A DNA stretch of 64,000 nt from Streptomyces albus subsp. albus (GCF_000725885.1 NZ_JODR01000001.1:310001-374000), one strand, 5' to 3'. Positions 31,402 to 40,085 are shown, counted from the first letter of the stretch. The notes: a model not told the origin generated them from the letters alone. A program made the numbers and translations.

Positions 31402-33489
31402 ATGGCCGCACCGAAGACCACCGAAGGCGTGCTGGGCACGGCGGCGCCGCGCCGCGAGGGCCGTGCCAAGGTCACCGGAACCGCACGGTACGCCGCCGAG
31501 CACACCCCGCCCGCCTGCGCCTACGCCTGGCCGGTGGCCGCCTCCGTGGCCCGCGGCCGGGTGAGCGCCGTCGACGACAGTGCGGCGCTGGCCCTGCCCG
31601 GCGCGCTGGCCGTCCTCACCCACGAGAACGCGCCCCGGCTGGGCGAGCCCGAGGACGCCACCCTCCACCTGCTCCAGAGCCCGCGGGTGCCGCATCGCGG
31701 CTGGTACGTGGCGCTGGCCGTCGCCGAGACGCTGGAGACGGCACGCGAGATGGCCCGTACCGTGCGCGTCACCTACGACGAGGAGCCGCACGACGTGGTC
31801 CTCGAACCCGGCCACCCGCGGCTGTACCACCCCGAGTGGGCCAACGGCGGCAACCCGGGCGACCGCGAGACCGGCGACTTCGACCGGGCGTGGGAGGCCG
31901 CCCCGCACCGGATCGACGTCACCTACACCCTCAGCCCGCTGCACAACCATCCGATGGAGCCGCACTCGGCCACCGCCGTGTGGGAGGGCGGGCATCTGAC
32001 GGCCTACGACTCCAGCCAGGGCGCGACCCCTGTGGCCGAACTCCTCGCCCATATGTACGGACTCGACCAGCGGCAGGTCACCGTCGTCGCCGAGCACGTC
32101 GGCGGCGGCTTCGGCTCCAAGGGCACCCCGCGCGCCCCCGTCGTGCTGGCCTCGATGGCGGCCCGGCACACCGGCAGGCCCGTCAAGGTGGCGCTGCCGC
32201 GCCGGCACCTGCCCTTCGTGGTGGGCCACCGGGCCCCCACCATCCAGCGGATGCGGCTGGGCGCCCGCGACGACGGCACCCTGACCGCCCTCCACCACGA
32301 CGTGGTGACCCACACCTCCACCGTCACCGAGTTCGTGGAGCAGGCGGCCGTGCCCTCCCGCGTCATGTACGGCGCCGAGGGGCTGCGCACCGGGCACCGG
32401 GTCGCCGCGCTCGACGTGCCCTCACCGTCGTGGATGCGGGCACCCGGCGAGGCACCCGGCATGTACGCGCTGGAGTGCGCCATGGACGAGCTGGCCTGCA
32501 CCCTGGAGATGGACCCGGTCGAGTTGCGGCTGCGCAACATCCCCGACCGCGAGCCGGACAGTGGCAAACCGTTCAGCAGCCACGGCCTGGCCGCCTGTCT
32601 GCGCGAGGGAGCACGCCGCTTCGGCTGGGAGCGGCGCGACCCCCGCCCGGCCACCCGGCGCGAGGGCGATCTGCTGCTGGGCACCGGCATGGCGTCCGCG
32701 ACCTACCCGGTGCTCGTGGCGCCCTCCACCGCCTCGGCGCAGGCCCAGGGCGACGGCACCTACCACGTGCGGATCAACGCCACCGACATCGGCACCGGCG
32801 CCCGTACCGTCCTGGCGCAGGTCGCCGCCGACGCGCTGGGCGTGGGGCTGGACGCCGTCCGTATCGACGTGGGCAGCAGCGATCTGCCGCACGCGCCGCT
32901 GGCCGGCGGCTCCTCCGGCACCGCCTCCTGGGGCTGGGCCGTGCACAAGGCGTGCCGGGAGCTGCGCGAGTCCGGCGGCACCGTCGTCACCGTGGACACC
33001 ACCCCGGACGTGGAGGCGCAGCAGGAGTACGCGCGGCACGCCTTCGGCGCCGTGTTCGTGGAGGTCGGGGTGGACGTGGTCACCGGCGAGGTGCGGGTCC
33101 GCCGCATGCTCGGCGTGTACGCCACCGGCCGCATCCTCAACGCCCGCACCGCCCGCTCCCAGTTCGTGGGGGGCATGACGATGGGGCTGGGCATGGCCCT
33201 GACGGAGCACAGCTCGATGGACGCCGCGCTCGGCGGCTTCGTCGAGAAGGACCTGGCCGGCTACCACGTGCCCGCCAACCTGGACGTGCCCGACATCGAC
33301 GTGCACTGGATCGAGGAGCACGACCCGCACCTCAACCCGGTCGGCGGCAAGGGCATCGGCGAGATCGGCATCGTCGGCACCCCGGCGGCCATCGCCAACG
33401 CCGTCCACCACGCCACGGGGCGCCGCCTGCGGGAACTGCCGCTCACCCCCGACCGGGTGGGGCAGGACCTGGCCGGCGCCGCGGGATGA
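31402..33489 (+). CDS. Molybdopterin-binding subunit of aldehyde oxidoreductase (PaoC/YagR-like)
   Basis: The 695-residue catalytic subunit, which hydroxylates aldehydes (or aromatic heterocycles) at a molybdopterin centre. Substrate/cofactor blocks are LHNHPMEPHSATAVW, EHVGGGFGSKGTPRAP, SWMRAPGEAPGMYALECAMDELA and the C-terminal NPVGGKGIGEIGIVGTPAA, whose Glu is the catalytic base in the family. The start MAAPKTTEGVLGTAAPRREG has no export signal. The three genes make a PaoABC-type heterotrimer; no molybdenum-cofactor insertion chaperone (XdhC/PaoD) is visible in the window. Confidence 0.93.
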   Translation: MAAPKTTEGVLGTAAPRREGRAKVTGTARYAAEHTPPACAYAWPVAASVARGRVSAVDDSAALALPGALAVLTHENAPRLGEPEDATLHLLQSPRVPHRGWYVALAVAETLETAREMARTVRVTYDEEPHDVVLEPGHPRLYHPEWANGGNPGDRETGDFDRAWEAAPHRIDVTYTLSPLHNHPMEPHSATAVWEGGHLTAYDSSQGATPVAELLAHMYGLDQRQVTVVAEHVGGGFGSKGTPRAPVVLASMAARHTGRPVKVALPRRHLPFVVGHRAPTIQRMRLGARDDGTLTALHHDVVTHTSTVTEFVEQAAVPSRVMYGAEGLRTGHRVAALDVPSPSWMRAPGEAPGMYALECAMDELACTLEMDPVELRLRNIPDREPDSGKPFSSHGLAACLREGARRFGWERRDPRPATRREGDLLLGTGMASATYPVLVAPSTASAQAQGDGTYHVRINATDIGTGARTVLAQVAADALGVGLDAVRIDVGSSDLPHAPLAGGSSGTASWGWAVHKACRELRESGGTVVTVDTTPDVEAQQEYARHAFGAVFVEVGVDVVTGEVRVRRMLGVYATGRILNARTARSQFVGGMTMGLGMALTEHSSMDAALGGFVEKDLAGYHVPANLDVPDIDVHWIEEHDPHLNPVGGKGIGEIGIVGTPAAIANAVHHATGRRLRELPLTPDRVGQDLAGAAG

Positions 33490-33544
33490 GACGCGGCCGG
33501 GTCCCGCCCGGAGCGGTTGCGGCCCGAGCGCGGGCCGGGCCCGT

Positions 33545-34174
33545 TCAGTCGTACGCCGAGCCGTCCTCCATCGGTGCGGCGTAGCAGGCCAGCGTGTGGT
33601 TGGTGCTGACGGCCTTCTTCAGCACCGCCACCACGTCCTCGCGCACGTCCTGGCCCTGCTTGGCCAGAGCGCGCACCTGTACGTGCAGCGCTGTGTTCCC
33701 GTCGTCCCCGCCCTTGCCGTCCTTCTTCCCCTTGGTGCAGGGCACGGCGACGGCGGCGGAGTCGTCCGAGGACCAGCCGTTCTCGAAACCGGGGACCTTC
33801 CGGGTGTCCCCGTGCCCCTCGCCCGAGCCCAGCTTGCTGAGGGGTGCGGACTCGTCGCGCTGCTGCACCTGCACCAGCAGCGCCTGCTTCCCGTCGGCGC
33901 CCAGGGCGCACATGGAGCTGTAGGCACCCTTCTTGCGGGTCACCTTCTGCCAGGCGTTGACGTAGTGGGTGCGCGGCACCAGCCGGTCCACCACGTTGCC
34001 CGGCACGTCCAGCAGCACCGTGTGGCAGTCGTCGGAGGAGACCTGGGAGAACTTCTTGGGCTCCGGCGCGTGGCGGGCCAGGTACCCGCCGGCCGCCCCC
34101 GCCGCGACGAGAACCACGGCGAGGACGGCGAACAGTGCGACGCGGAGCCGGCGTGCGGATCGTGCCGAGGACAT
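33545..34174 (-). CDS. Membrane-anchored extracytoplasmic protein of the ESX-substrate operon
   Basis: A 209-residue protein with an N-terminal basic stretch and one membrane helix (RRLRVALFAVLAVVLVAAGA), followed by an exported domain with four cysteines (DDCHTV, SSMCALG, VPCTKG, LACYA) that could form two disulfides. No named family is recognised. ATG 34174 shares one base with the TGA of the 778-residue gene upstream, so the two are coupled. Its place as the last gene of a WXG100-like operon suggests a partner at the cell envelope. Confidence 0.72.
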   Translation of the reverse strand: MSSARSARRLRVALFAVLAVVLVAAGAAGGYLARHAPEPKKFSQVSSDDCHTVLLDVPGNVVDRLVPRTHYVNAWQKVTRKKGAYSSMCALGADGKQALLVQVQQRDESAPLSKLGSGEGHGDTRKVPGFENGWSSDDSAAVAVPCTKGKKDGKGGDDGNTALHVQVRALAKQGQDVREDVVAVLKKAVSTNHTLACYAAPMEDGSAYD

Positions 34175-36510
34175 CAGTCGGGCCGGTCCGCCGGGAGAGA
34201 CTTCACCTGGTCGATGGAGGTCAGGTAGGGGGCGGTGCTCTCCACGCTGTCCTTGGCCAGGCCGAATCCCTCGTAGGTGAAGGTGTTGGCCCACGCGCTG
34301 GACGTGTCCACGTTGTGCTTCTTCTCGATCGCTTCGAGGATCTTCTCGTTGGTGGTGATGTCCTGCTCCCGCATCTTGCTGTAGAGACGGCCAGCGTAAT
34401 CGGCCTTCTCGGCTCCCGTGTTGTGGGAGACGCTCGCGTCCCAGTCGTTGGCCAGGGCACCCTCGGCACCCGAGGTGAGGGCACCGACCGTCGCGGCGAT
34501 GACCGGGTTGGGGAACCACTTGGCGTAGGCCGTCGCCGCGGCCACGGCGCCGCCGAAGCCGGTGTTGCCCCACAGCCGGGCGTGCAGCGTCTGCTGCTCG
34601 AACTTGGCGTCCGACTCGATGGCCTTGCTGATGATGGCCTCCTGCCGGCCGATGGCCAGCGTGCCGGACGTCTCACCGGAGGTACGCAGGATCTGCTGGA
34701 CCGTGTCCCGCGTGGAGGCGTCGTACTTCTGGTCCGCGGGCAGGTCACCGGCCAGTGCGTGCTCCAGCGACTGTGCCGTGTAGACCTTCTGCGCGTGCGT
34801 GAGCGCGGCGTTCGCCTCGGGGTCCTGGCCCAGGGTGACCAGGAACCGGGTGGCGTCCACATGGTCGAACTCGGCCTGGGTGCCCTTCATCGGGAAGAGC
34901 TTCTCGTCGCCGGAGCCCTCCCGCAGCGCCCGGAAGAGGTCGGGGGTGTACTCGGCCGCCGCCCTGCCGACCCCCTCGTGCATACCGGGCGCCAGCTTGA
35001 TGTGGTCGTCCTTGGACGCGACGCCCTTGATCAGCTCCTCCATGATGTGCGCCTGGTCCTTGGTGTGGGAGGCGTTCATCGGCAGCGGGGCGTCCCAGTC
35101 GTGACCGGTGGTCGCGGAGTTCAGGGCGTGGCCCAGGGCGATGCGGGGGCCGGTCTCACCTTTGTGCTCGCCCTCGGAGGGCGGGTCGCCGTCGGGCAGC
35201 CAGGTGCGCTCCCGCAACAGGTAGTCGAACTTGTCCTTGTCCTTGAAGAAGTCCGTCGAGGCGTCGGAATTGTGACCCAGCGCCTCCAGATAGCCGGTGA
35301 AGGGGTCCTCGCCCTTGTCGTACTTGGGGCCGAAGTTGAGAAAGTCGTTGGGCATGCGGCCGTAGCTCAGCCACTTGCGGTGCCCCTCCTCCTCCCGGCC
35401 ACCGGGGTTGATGAACGGCTCCTTGTCGAACTTCACCAGCTTGTCGCCGTAGTCGTGCAGGAAGCCGGTGTCCCACTTCCCGGTGCGCATCAGGTTGCTC
35501 ATCACCTGGAAGCCGTACGGCGGCTGGGAGTTGTAGGCGCCCTGGAAGCCGGCCATCCGCTTGTCGCCCAGCTCGATGACGTCCTTCTTCCACTGCGCCA
35601 TCTCGGGCGAGTCGGAACGGCTGGCCAGGGCCAGGGTGTTGCCGAGGTTGTCCTGGAGCGCCGCGAGCTGCTTGGTGACGCCGGCGGGCCGGTCCTTCGG
35701 CTCCATGAACGGTCCGTCGCCGTACTCCGGCTGTGCCGTCTTGTACCAGAAGTCGAGAATTCCCTTGGCACCCTTGCGGGTGGCGAACTGCTCGGCGAAA
35801 TCCGCGTTCTGTGCGTTCTTCGCCAGAATGCCGTTGAACTGCGACAGCAGCTTCGCATTCTTCTTGAAGTCGTCGTGCTCCGCCAGTTTCATCAAGGCGT
35901 CGACGTCCCGCTTCGTCTCCGCGTCGACGTCCTTGAGGTTCGCCGGTATGTCGTCGTTGAATCCCTTGCCCGGCGGGTTGAGCTGCAGTGCCGTCTTCAG
36001 GTCGTGGTCGGCCTCGCCGGCCGCCTTGAGCGCGTCCGTCGTGCGCTTCTTGTAGTGCACCAGCGTGTCGTGGAACGCCTTCTGGATGCCCGCGCTGTTG
36101 CCCTTCTCGGAGTCGGGCGGATCGACGTACACCTCACCGGTCTGCTTGTTGAGCTTCAGATAGTTGGGGCCGCCGCCCGTCGGCGGGTTCTCGACCTCCT
36201 GCTCGATCTTCTTCAGCTCTTCCTTGGCGTCCTCGAAGACCTTCAGCGCCTGCGACATCACGGTGCCGATCCGCTTGGCCTCGCCGGACGCCTCCGCCAT
36301 CTGGCGCCGCACACCGGTGAACTTCTTGAAGGCCGCCTGCGCCGTCTCGCCGTACCAGCCGGACTGCTCCAGCGGTGTGGCGACGGTACGGCCGAACGTG
36401 GTGGCCACACCGTCGATCTTCCCGGGCAGCTTCTGCCACTTCTCCACGGCCTCGCGCAGCTGTGTCAGATCGACGTGGCGCACCGCCGTGTACTCCAGCA
36501 TCTCGTCCAT
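34174..36510 (-). CDS. Large WXG100-headed protein (DUF6571-like), candidate type VII substrate
   Basis: A 778-residue protein with no signal peptide. Residues ~15-115 form a helical hairpin like WXG100 proteins, with a W-x-G turn in EQSGWYGETAQAAFKKF. The rest is largely helical and hydrophilic (AALQDNLGNTLALASRSDSP, FLNFGPKYDKGEDPFTGYLEALG, HARLWGNTGFGGAVAAATAYAKWFPN), resembling a domain annotated DUF6571 in actinobacteria (from memory). Near residues 680-710 lies a hydrophobic, Ala/Gly-rich stretch. No toxin motif was recognised at the C-terminus. It starts 11 bp after the LLQP-repeat gene and is coupled to the membrane-anchored gene downstream. Confidence 0.78.
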   Translation of the reverse strand: MDEMLEYTAVRHVDLTQLREAVEKWQKLPGKIDGVATTFGRTVATPLEQSGWYGETAQAAFKKFTGVRRQMAEASGEAKRIGTVMSQALKVFEDAKEELKKIEQEVENPPTGGGPNYLKLNKQTGEVYVDPPDSEKGNSAGIQKAFHDTLVHYKKRTTDALKAAGEADHDLKTALQLNPPGKGFNDDIPANLKDVDAETKRDVDALMKLAEHDDFKKNAKLLSQFNGILAKNAQNADFAEQFATRKGAKGILDFWYKTAQPEYGDGPFMEPKDRPAGVTKQLAALQDNLGNTLALASRSDSPEMAQWKKDVIELGDKRMAGFQGAYNSQPPYGFQVMSNLMRTGKWDTGFLHDYGDKLVKFDKEPFINPGGREEEGHRKWLSYGRMPNDFLNFGPKYDKGEDPFTGYLEALGHNSDASTDFFKDKDKFDYLLRERTWLPDGDPPSEGEHKGETGPRIALGHALNSATTGHDWDAPLPMNASHTKDQAHIMEELIKGVASKDDHIKLAPGMHEGVGRAAAEYTPDLFRALREGSGDEKLFPMKGTQAEFDHVDATRFLVTLGQDPEANAALTHAQKVYTAQSLEHALAGDLPADQKYDASTRDTVQQILRTSGETSGTLAIGRQEAIISKAIESDAKFEQQTLHARLWGNTGFGGAVAAATAYAKWFPNPVIAATVGALTSGAEGALANDWDASVSHNTGAEKADYAGRLYSKMREQDITTNEKILEAIEKKHNVDTSSAWANTFTYEGFGLAKDSVESTAPYLTSIDQVKSLPADRPD

Positions 36511-36521
36511 GCGCGCGCTCC

Positions 36522-37214
36522 CTAGGACGTCGGGTCATCGGTGGCCGGCGCGGTGGGCGCCTGCGGGTTCTGCTGGAGCAGCGGCGGGATCTGGGAGCCC
36601 GGCTGGACCCCGTCGCCCTGCGGCTGGAGCAGCGGACCCTGGCCGCCCGGCTGGAGCAGACCGTTGCCCTGGGTGTTCGGCTGGAGCAGCGGCGGCGGAG
36701 TGACGTAGGGGCCGAAGAGCGGCTTGTCCGTACCGCGCGCGTAAGGGCCGTACAGCGGGCCCTTGAGGGGGGTGTCGCCGTAGGGCGCCACCTTGTCGAT
36801 GTCCGCCTTGCGGCGCACGTCCTCCGCCTTGAAGCTGGTCGCCGCGGCCCGCAGTGCCTTGGCGACGCCCGTGTAGAGGCCGTCCAGATACTTCATCTGT
36901 TCGCGCCACATCTTCTGGAACTCCTTGAAGGCCTCGTCGCTGGCGAAACCCTTCATGGAGCCGGGGACCTGTTCGGTCTCCCGCATCGCTTCGTTGTCCG
37001 TCTTCTGGAACTCGTCACTCACCTTTTCCGCCTTGCCCGCGTAGGTCCGCAGGACGTCAGGCGTCACGTTGAGTGTCTTGCCGTCGCCGCCCTTGCCGCC
37101 GTCCCCGCCGCCGGTGGCGTGGTCGGGTGAGGGTGCGTGGTTGAGCTGCATGGAAGTGGACTGTTTCGACTGGGCGTTGGCGACCAGTCCTGCCCATTCC
37201 TGTCCGAAAGACAT
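36522..37214 (-). CDS. ESX-type helical protein with C-terminal LLQP repeats
   Basis: A 230-residue protein heading the operon. The N-terminal ~125 residues after MSFGQEWAGLVANAQSKQST are helical (TPDVLRTYAGKAEKVSDEFQ, then FQKMWREQMKYLDGLYTG), as in type VII secretion targets, though no clear W-x-G turn is seen. The C-terminal third is a low-complexity tail in which LLQ recurs four times (PPPLLQPNTQGNGLLQPGGQ, GPLLQPQGDG, IPPLLQQNPQ). Such tails may attach to or span the wall. No core ESX genes (EccC, MycP) are in the window, so secretion would depend on a distant system. Confidence 0.75.
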   Translation of the reverse strand: MSFGQEWAGLVANAQSKQSTSMQLNHAPSPDHATGGGDGGKGGDGKTLNVTPDVLRTYAGKAEKVSDEFQKTDNEAMRETEQVPGSMKGFASDEAFKEFQKMWREQMKYLDGLYTGVAKALRAAATSFKAEDVRRKADIDKVAPYGDTPLKGPLYGPYARGTDKPLFGPYVTPPPLLQPNTQGNGLLQPGGQGPLLQPQGDGVQPGSQIPPLLQQNPQAPTAPATDDPTS

Positions 37215-37286
37215 GAATCCCCGCTTTCGTCGGTGAACATCTCCGACCTTCTGAGGACGCTACAAGAGAAGTGGAGCCGACGTCTC

Positions 37287-37300
37287 CCACGTACACGTGG
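37287..37300. promoter_or_regulatory. CCACGT-AC-ACGTGG palindrome upstream of the ESX-substrate operon
   Basis: A perfect 14-bp dyad 73 bases upstream of the operon's first start codon. On the minus strand a TAGCGT -10-like box lies between it and the start, so the palindrome sits near the -35 position. It is a good candidate for an operator or activator site; the protein is unknown. Confidence 0.45.
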
Positions 37301-37395
37301 CCTTGCACCCGCTTGGTTCCAGCCACCCGAAATACCGGCCGCCGTGCGCCCGTTGGGTGCTCGGCGGCGGCGGTGAGCGCCCGGCGGCAGCACGC

Positions 37396-38583
37396 TCAGC
37401 TCCTCGCCGCCACCCCCGCCGCCGCCAGTGCCGCGCGGACCGCCCGTACCGCGCTGGTGAAGGAGACCTCCGACAGCACACCCGGCGCCGCCACCTGGTC
37501 GCCGACCAGATACAGCCCGTCCCCGCGGTCGATCGCCGGCCGGTCCCGCCACGTCGTACCGCACGGGTCCACGGCACCGGTGCGGCCGTCCGCCGTGGCC
37601 TCCGCACGGTGGACGACACGGCCGCGCCACCCCGCGAACCCCACGTCGAGCAGGCGCTCACCCCGCTCCAGCGCCCGTGCCCGTGGCTCGCCCGGAGCGA
37701 GCGGGAACTGTGCCTGGAGCAGCGACCGGCCCGCCGGGGCCAGCGACGGATCGGGCGCGGTGAACCGCTCGATCCAGCCGGGCGCGTCCAGATCGGAGAG
37801 GACGAACGGGTCGCCGGGCCGCGCCTCCAGCACCAGGTCGAGCAGTGCCGTGCGGCCCGTGGGCCAGCTCAGCGCCGGGTCGTCCAGCAGCCCGCGCGCC
37901 GCGGCCAGCGACGTGGCGACCACCACGGGTCCGTGCCGTACCGCCTCGGCCAGCGAGGCGGCGTCCATGCGCGCCCCCGTCTCGACGCGTACGCCCGACT
38001 CCCGGGCCCGTGCCGCCATTCGCGCGATCAGTGTCCCCCAGCCGCCGCGCGGGTAGTGCGCCTCGGGCGGCAGCGCGGAGGCACGCCGAATCCGCTCGTG
38101 CGTGAACGCGGCCGACAGCCGGCCGGGGGCGTGGTGGAAGGTGGCGACGGCGGCGAAGTGCGCGGCGGCCCGCGCCATCGGCTCGCCCGCCCGCTCGGCG
38201 GCCCACTCCAGGTACGGCACCCCCACCGGCGCCTCCCGCCCGCGCCGCAGCCGCAGCAGCGCGGCCGGCGGCGTGCGGCGCAGCGCCCCGCCGTGCTGGT
38301 AGCGCAACCGCAGCCCCTCCCGTACGGGCACCCGCGCCATCGGCGGCAGCAGTCCGCGCCGGCGCAGCCACCGCCAGTGGGGGCCGCCGTTGTAGAGGGC
38401 GTGGGGTCCCTCGTTGGTGCGGTAGGGGCCGACGGCGGTGCGTGCCCGGCCGCCCAGCTCCTCGTGCGCCTCGTACAGCGTCACCTCGGCGCCGGCCTCC
38501 GCCGCGCACAGTGCGGCGGTCAGCCCGCCGAAGCCGCCGCCGACGACGGTCAGCCGGATGCGGCGCGTCCTGTCCTGCTGCAT
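37396..38583 (-). CDS. FAD-dependent amine-oxidase/phytoene-desaturase-like oxidoreductase
   Basis: A 395-residue flavoprotein starting IRLTVVGGGFGGLTAALCAAEAG with the dinucleotide-binding GxGxxG and the GG-doublet ELGGRARTA that follows in amine oxidases and carotenoid desaturases. The C-terminal FAD-contact segment is GLYLVGDQVAAPGVLSEVSF (~365). Between these lies a substrate domain with no clear specificity signature. ATG 38583 is the natural start; longer in-frame openings upstream are composition artefacts. No carotenoid or amine genes flank it, so the substrate is open. Confidence 0.82.
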   Translation of the reverse strand: MQQDRTRRIRLTVVGGGFGGLTAALCAAEAGAEVTLYEAHEELGGRARTAVGPYRTNEGPHALYNGGPHWRWLRRRGLLPPMARVPVREGLRLRYQHGGALRRTPPAALLRLRRGREAPVGVPYLEWAAERAGEPMARAAAHFAAVATFHHAPGRLSAAFTHERIRRASALPPEAHYPRGGWGTLIARMAARARESGVRVETGARMDAASLAEAVRHGPVVVATSLAAARGLLDDPALSWPTGRTALLDLVLEARPGDPFVLSDLDAPGWIERFTAPDPSLAPAGRSLLQAQFPLAPGEPRARALERGERLLDVGFAGWRGRVVHRAEATADGRTGAVDPCGTTWRDRPAIDRGDGLYLVGDQVAAPGVLSEVSFTSAVRAVRAALAAAGVAARS

Positions 38584-38966
38584 GGGGCCTCCAGCCTCCT
38601 TGCGGGGCCGCGCGCTCGTCGCCGGCCCGCTCCCTGTGGTCCCGACGCCCGGGGCGGCCCCGGACGTGACATCCCCCGTCGTCCCGGGGCTCCGCTGGTG
38701 CGGTGGTCCGGCTGCCCGGTGGCGTGGCGGCGGGGGGGACGGGGGGGACCTGGTGTGGCGGTGGCCCGGTGGCCGGGCGGCCCTGTGGCCCGTGCACCGG
38801 AGCGGCGGCTCGGTGGCCCGGGTGGCCCCGTGGTCCGCCCGCCGGGGCGGCGGACCTGGTGGCCCCGTGGTCCGCGCGCGGGGCGGCTCCGTTCCTCCTA
38901 CGCTGGTCGCACGGAACGGGGCAGCACAGCCCCCGGCCCCCGGCTCCCGAGCGAGGTGCGGCAGCC
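38584..38966. repeat. 383-bp divergent intergenic region with degenerate GGTGGCCC repeats
   Basis: The region holds no credible gene. From about 38695 to 38890 it is a run of degenerate units around CGGTGGCCCG and GTGGCCCCGTGGTCCGC (the latter twice, near 38823 and 38857), with G-runs (GGGGGGGACGGGGGGGACC near 38734) that could form G-quadruplexes. It separates divergent promoters for the FAD oxidoreductase and the glycosylase. Confidence 0.55.
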
Positions 38967-39755
38967 ATGCCCGAACTCCCCGACGTGGAAGGCTTCCGGC
39001 GCGTCCTCGCCGAGTGCGCACAGGGCCGCACGATCCGGCAGGTGGACGTACGGGACACCGGCGTCCTGCACGGGGTCGGCGCCCGGCGGTTCGCCGACGA
39101 TCTGCGGGGCCGGCGGTTCACCGCACCCGAGCGGCACGGCAAATGGCTGCTCGCGCACACCGGCGGCCCGACCGTGGCGGTGCACTTCGGGATGACCGGC
39201 CGCCTGGTGTGCGCCCGCGCCGACGAGGCACCGCACCCGCACGACAGGGTGCTGTTCACCCTCGGCGGCACCCGCCAGCTGCGCTACCGCGACCAGCGCA
39301 AACTCAAGGGCCTGTGGTTCGCCGACGACCCCGAGGCCGCCCGGATGCTCGACGGCCAGGGGCCCGACGCGCTGGCCGTCTCCCGGGACGGGTTCGGGGC
39401 CGTGCTCACCGGCCGCCGCGGCGGTCTCAAGGCCGCCCTGACCGACCAGTCCCTGCTGGCCGGCCTCGGCAATCTGCTGGCGGACGAGATCCTGTGGCAG
39501 GCCCGGCTGCACCCCTCCCGCGCGACCTCGTCCCTCACCGACGAGGAGGGCGACGTGCTGTACGGGGCCATGCGCGACGTCCTGCGCACGTCCGTACGGG
39601 CCGCACACGTGCCGCCGCGCGACGACTGGCTCACCGGCCACCGGGACGCCCCCGGCCGCGCCCCCTGCCCCCGGTGCGGTACCCGGCTGAGCTCCGGCCG
39701 CATCGCCGGGCGCACCACCGTGTGGTGCCCGCACTGCCAGCCCGCGCCGGGGTGA
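38967..39755 (+). CDS. Fpg/Nei-family DNA glycosylase/AP lyase
   Basis: A 262-residue base-excision repair enzyme. After removal of Met the catalytic Pro-Glu is exposed (MPELPDVEGFRRVL). The catalytic-site Lys (HGKWLLAHTGG, ~60), the H2TH region (LTDQSLLAGLGNLLADEILW, ~175) and a C-terminal zinc finger CPRCGTRLSSGRI...CPHCQ (~235-260) are all present. It removes oxidised or ring-opened bases and nicks the abasic site. A conserved Fpg/Nei sub-branch in actinobacteria shares this length; which base it prefers cannot be read from the sequence. Confidence 0.9.
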   Translation: MPELPDVEGFRRVLAECAQGRTIRQVDVRDTGVLHGVGARRFADDLRGRRFTAPERHGKWLLAHTGGPTVAVHFGMTGRLVCARADEAPHPHDRVLFTLGGTRQLRYRDQRKLKGLWFADDPEAARMLDGQGPDALAVSRDGFGAVLTGRRGGLKAALTDQSLLAGLGNLLADEILWQARLHPSRATSSLTDEEGDVLYGAMRDVLRTSVRAAHVPPRDDWLTGHRDAPGRAPCPRCGTRLSSGRIAGRTTVWCPHCQPAPG

Positions 39756-39832
39756 GCGCGGCCCGGCGGCGGGGGCGGAGCCGGCCGGACCGGGCAAGGG
39801 ATCACGGAGCGTACACGGAGTTTAGGTGTGGA

Positions 39833-39845
39833 ATACATGTATATT
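39833..39845 (+). promoter_or_regulatory. ATACATGTAT palindrome overlapping a TATATT -10 box
   Basis: The perfect 10-bp palindrome (39833-39842) overlaps TATATT (39840-39845) in a short AT-rich window upstream of the interrupted membrane-protein gene. It probably marks that gene's original promoter and a repressor site. The promoter is now followed by the prophage. Confidence 0.4.
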
Positions 39846-39876
39846 GACCGCGCAGCACGGAGGGTGTGACCCGGTT

Positions 39877-40060
39877 TTGGCCTGGACGGCATCGCTCGCA
39901 CACACCGTACGCAAGGGCTTCCGCACGGAACGGGCCTTCGCCGACCCCTGGGCCATCGCCCGCGCCGTGCTCGCCGTCGCCGTCGGCGCCGCCATCGGCT
40001 GGATGCGCGACGACCTCCTGGCCACCACGATGATGAGCGTCGGCGCCTTCATCTGCGGCA
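39877..40060 (+). pseudogene. 5' remnant of a membrane-protein gene (probably FUSC family) cut by the prophage
   Basis: About 60 codons remain: TASLAHTVRKGFRTERAFAD, then the membrane helix PWAIARAVLAVAVGAAIGW and MRDDLLATTMMSVGAFICG. Similarity to N-termini of FUSC/aromatic-acid exporter proteins is recognisable but weak. After GAFICG the frame reads into sequence with phage features, and the open frame that continues to 40530 is antisense-like shadow of the phage regulator. The start is uncertain; TTG 39877 lies 12 bases after GGAGGG. Loss of the gene in the lysogen is likely. Confidence 0.55.
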
Positions 40061-40085
40061 GTGCATCTAAAGGGGCCTCACCGCC
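40040..40085. other. Left prophage attachment junction (attL), approximate
   Basis: Coding character of the membrane gene ends at about ATCTGCGGCAGTGCATC, and phage-type intergenic sequence starts with AAAGGGGCCTCACC. The exact core cannot be placed because the right junction is outside the window. Insertion within a protein gene rather than a tRNA favours a serine integrase (inference). Confidence 0.4.

Noticed and set aside
38695..38890. CRISPR array
   Set aside because: Units are degenerate, unequal in spacing, without unique spacers of constant length, and no cas gene is present.
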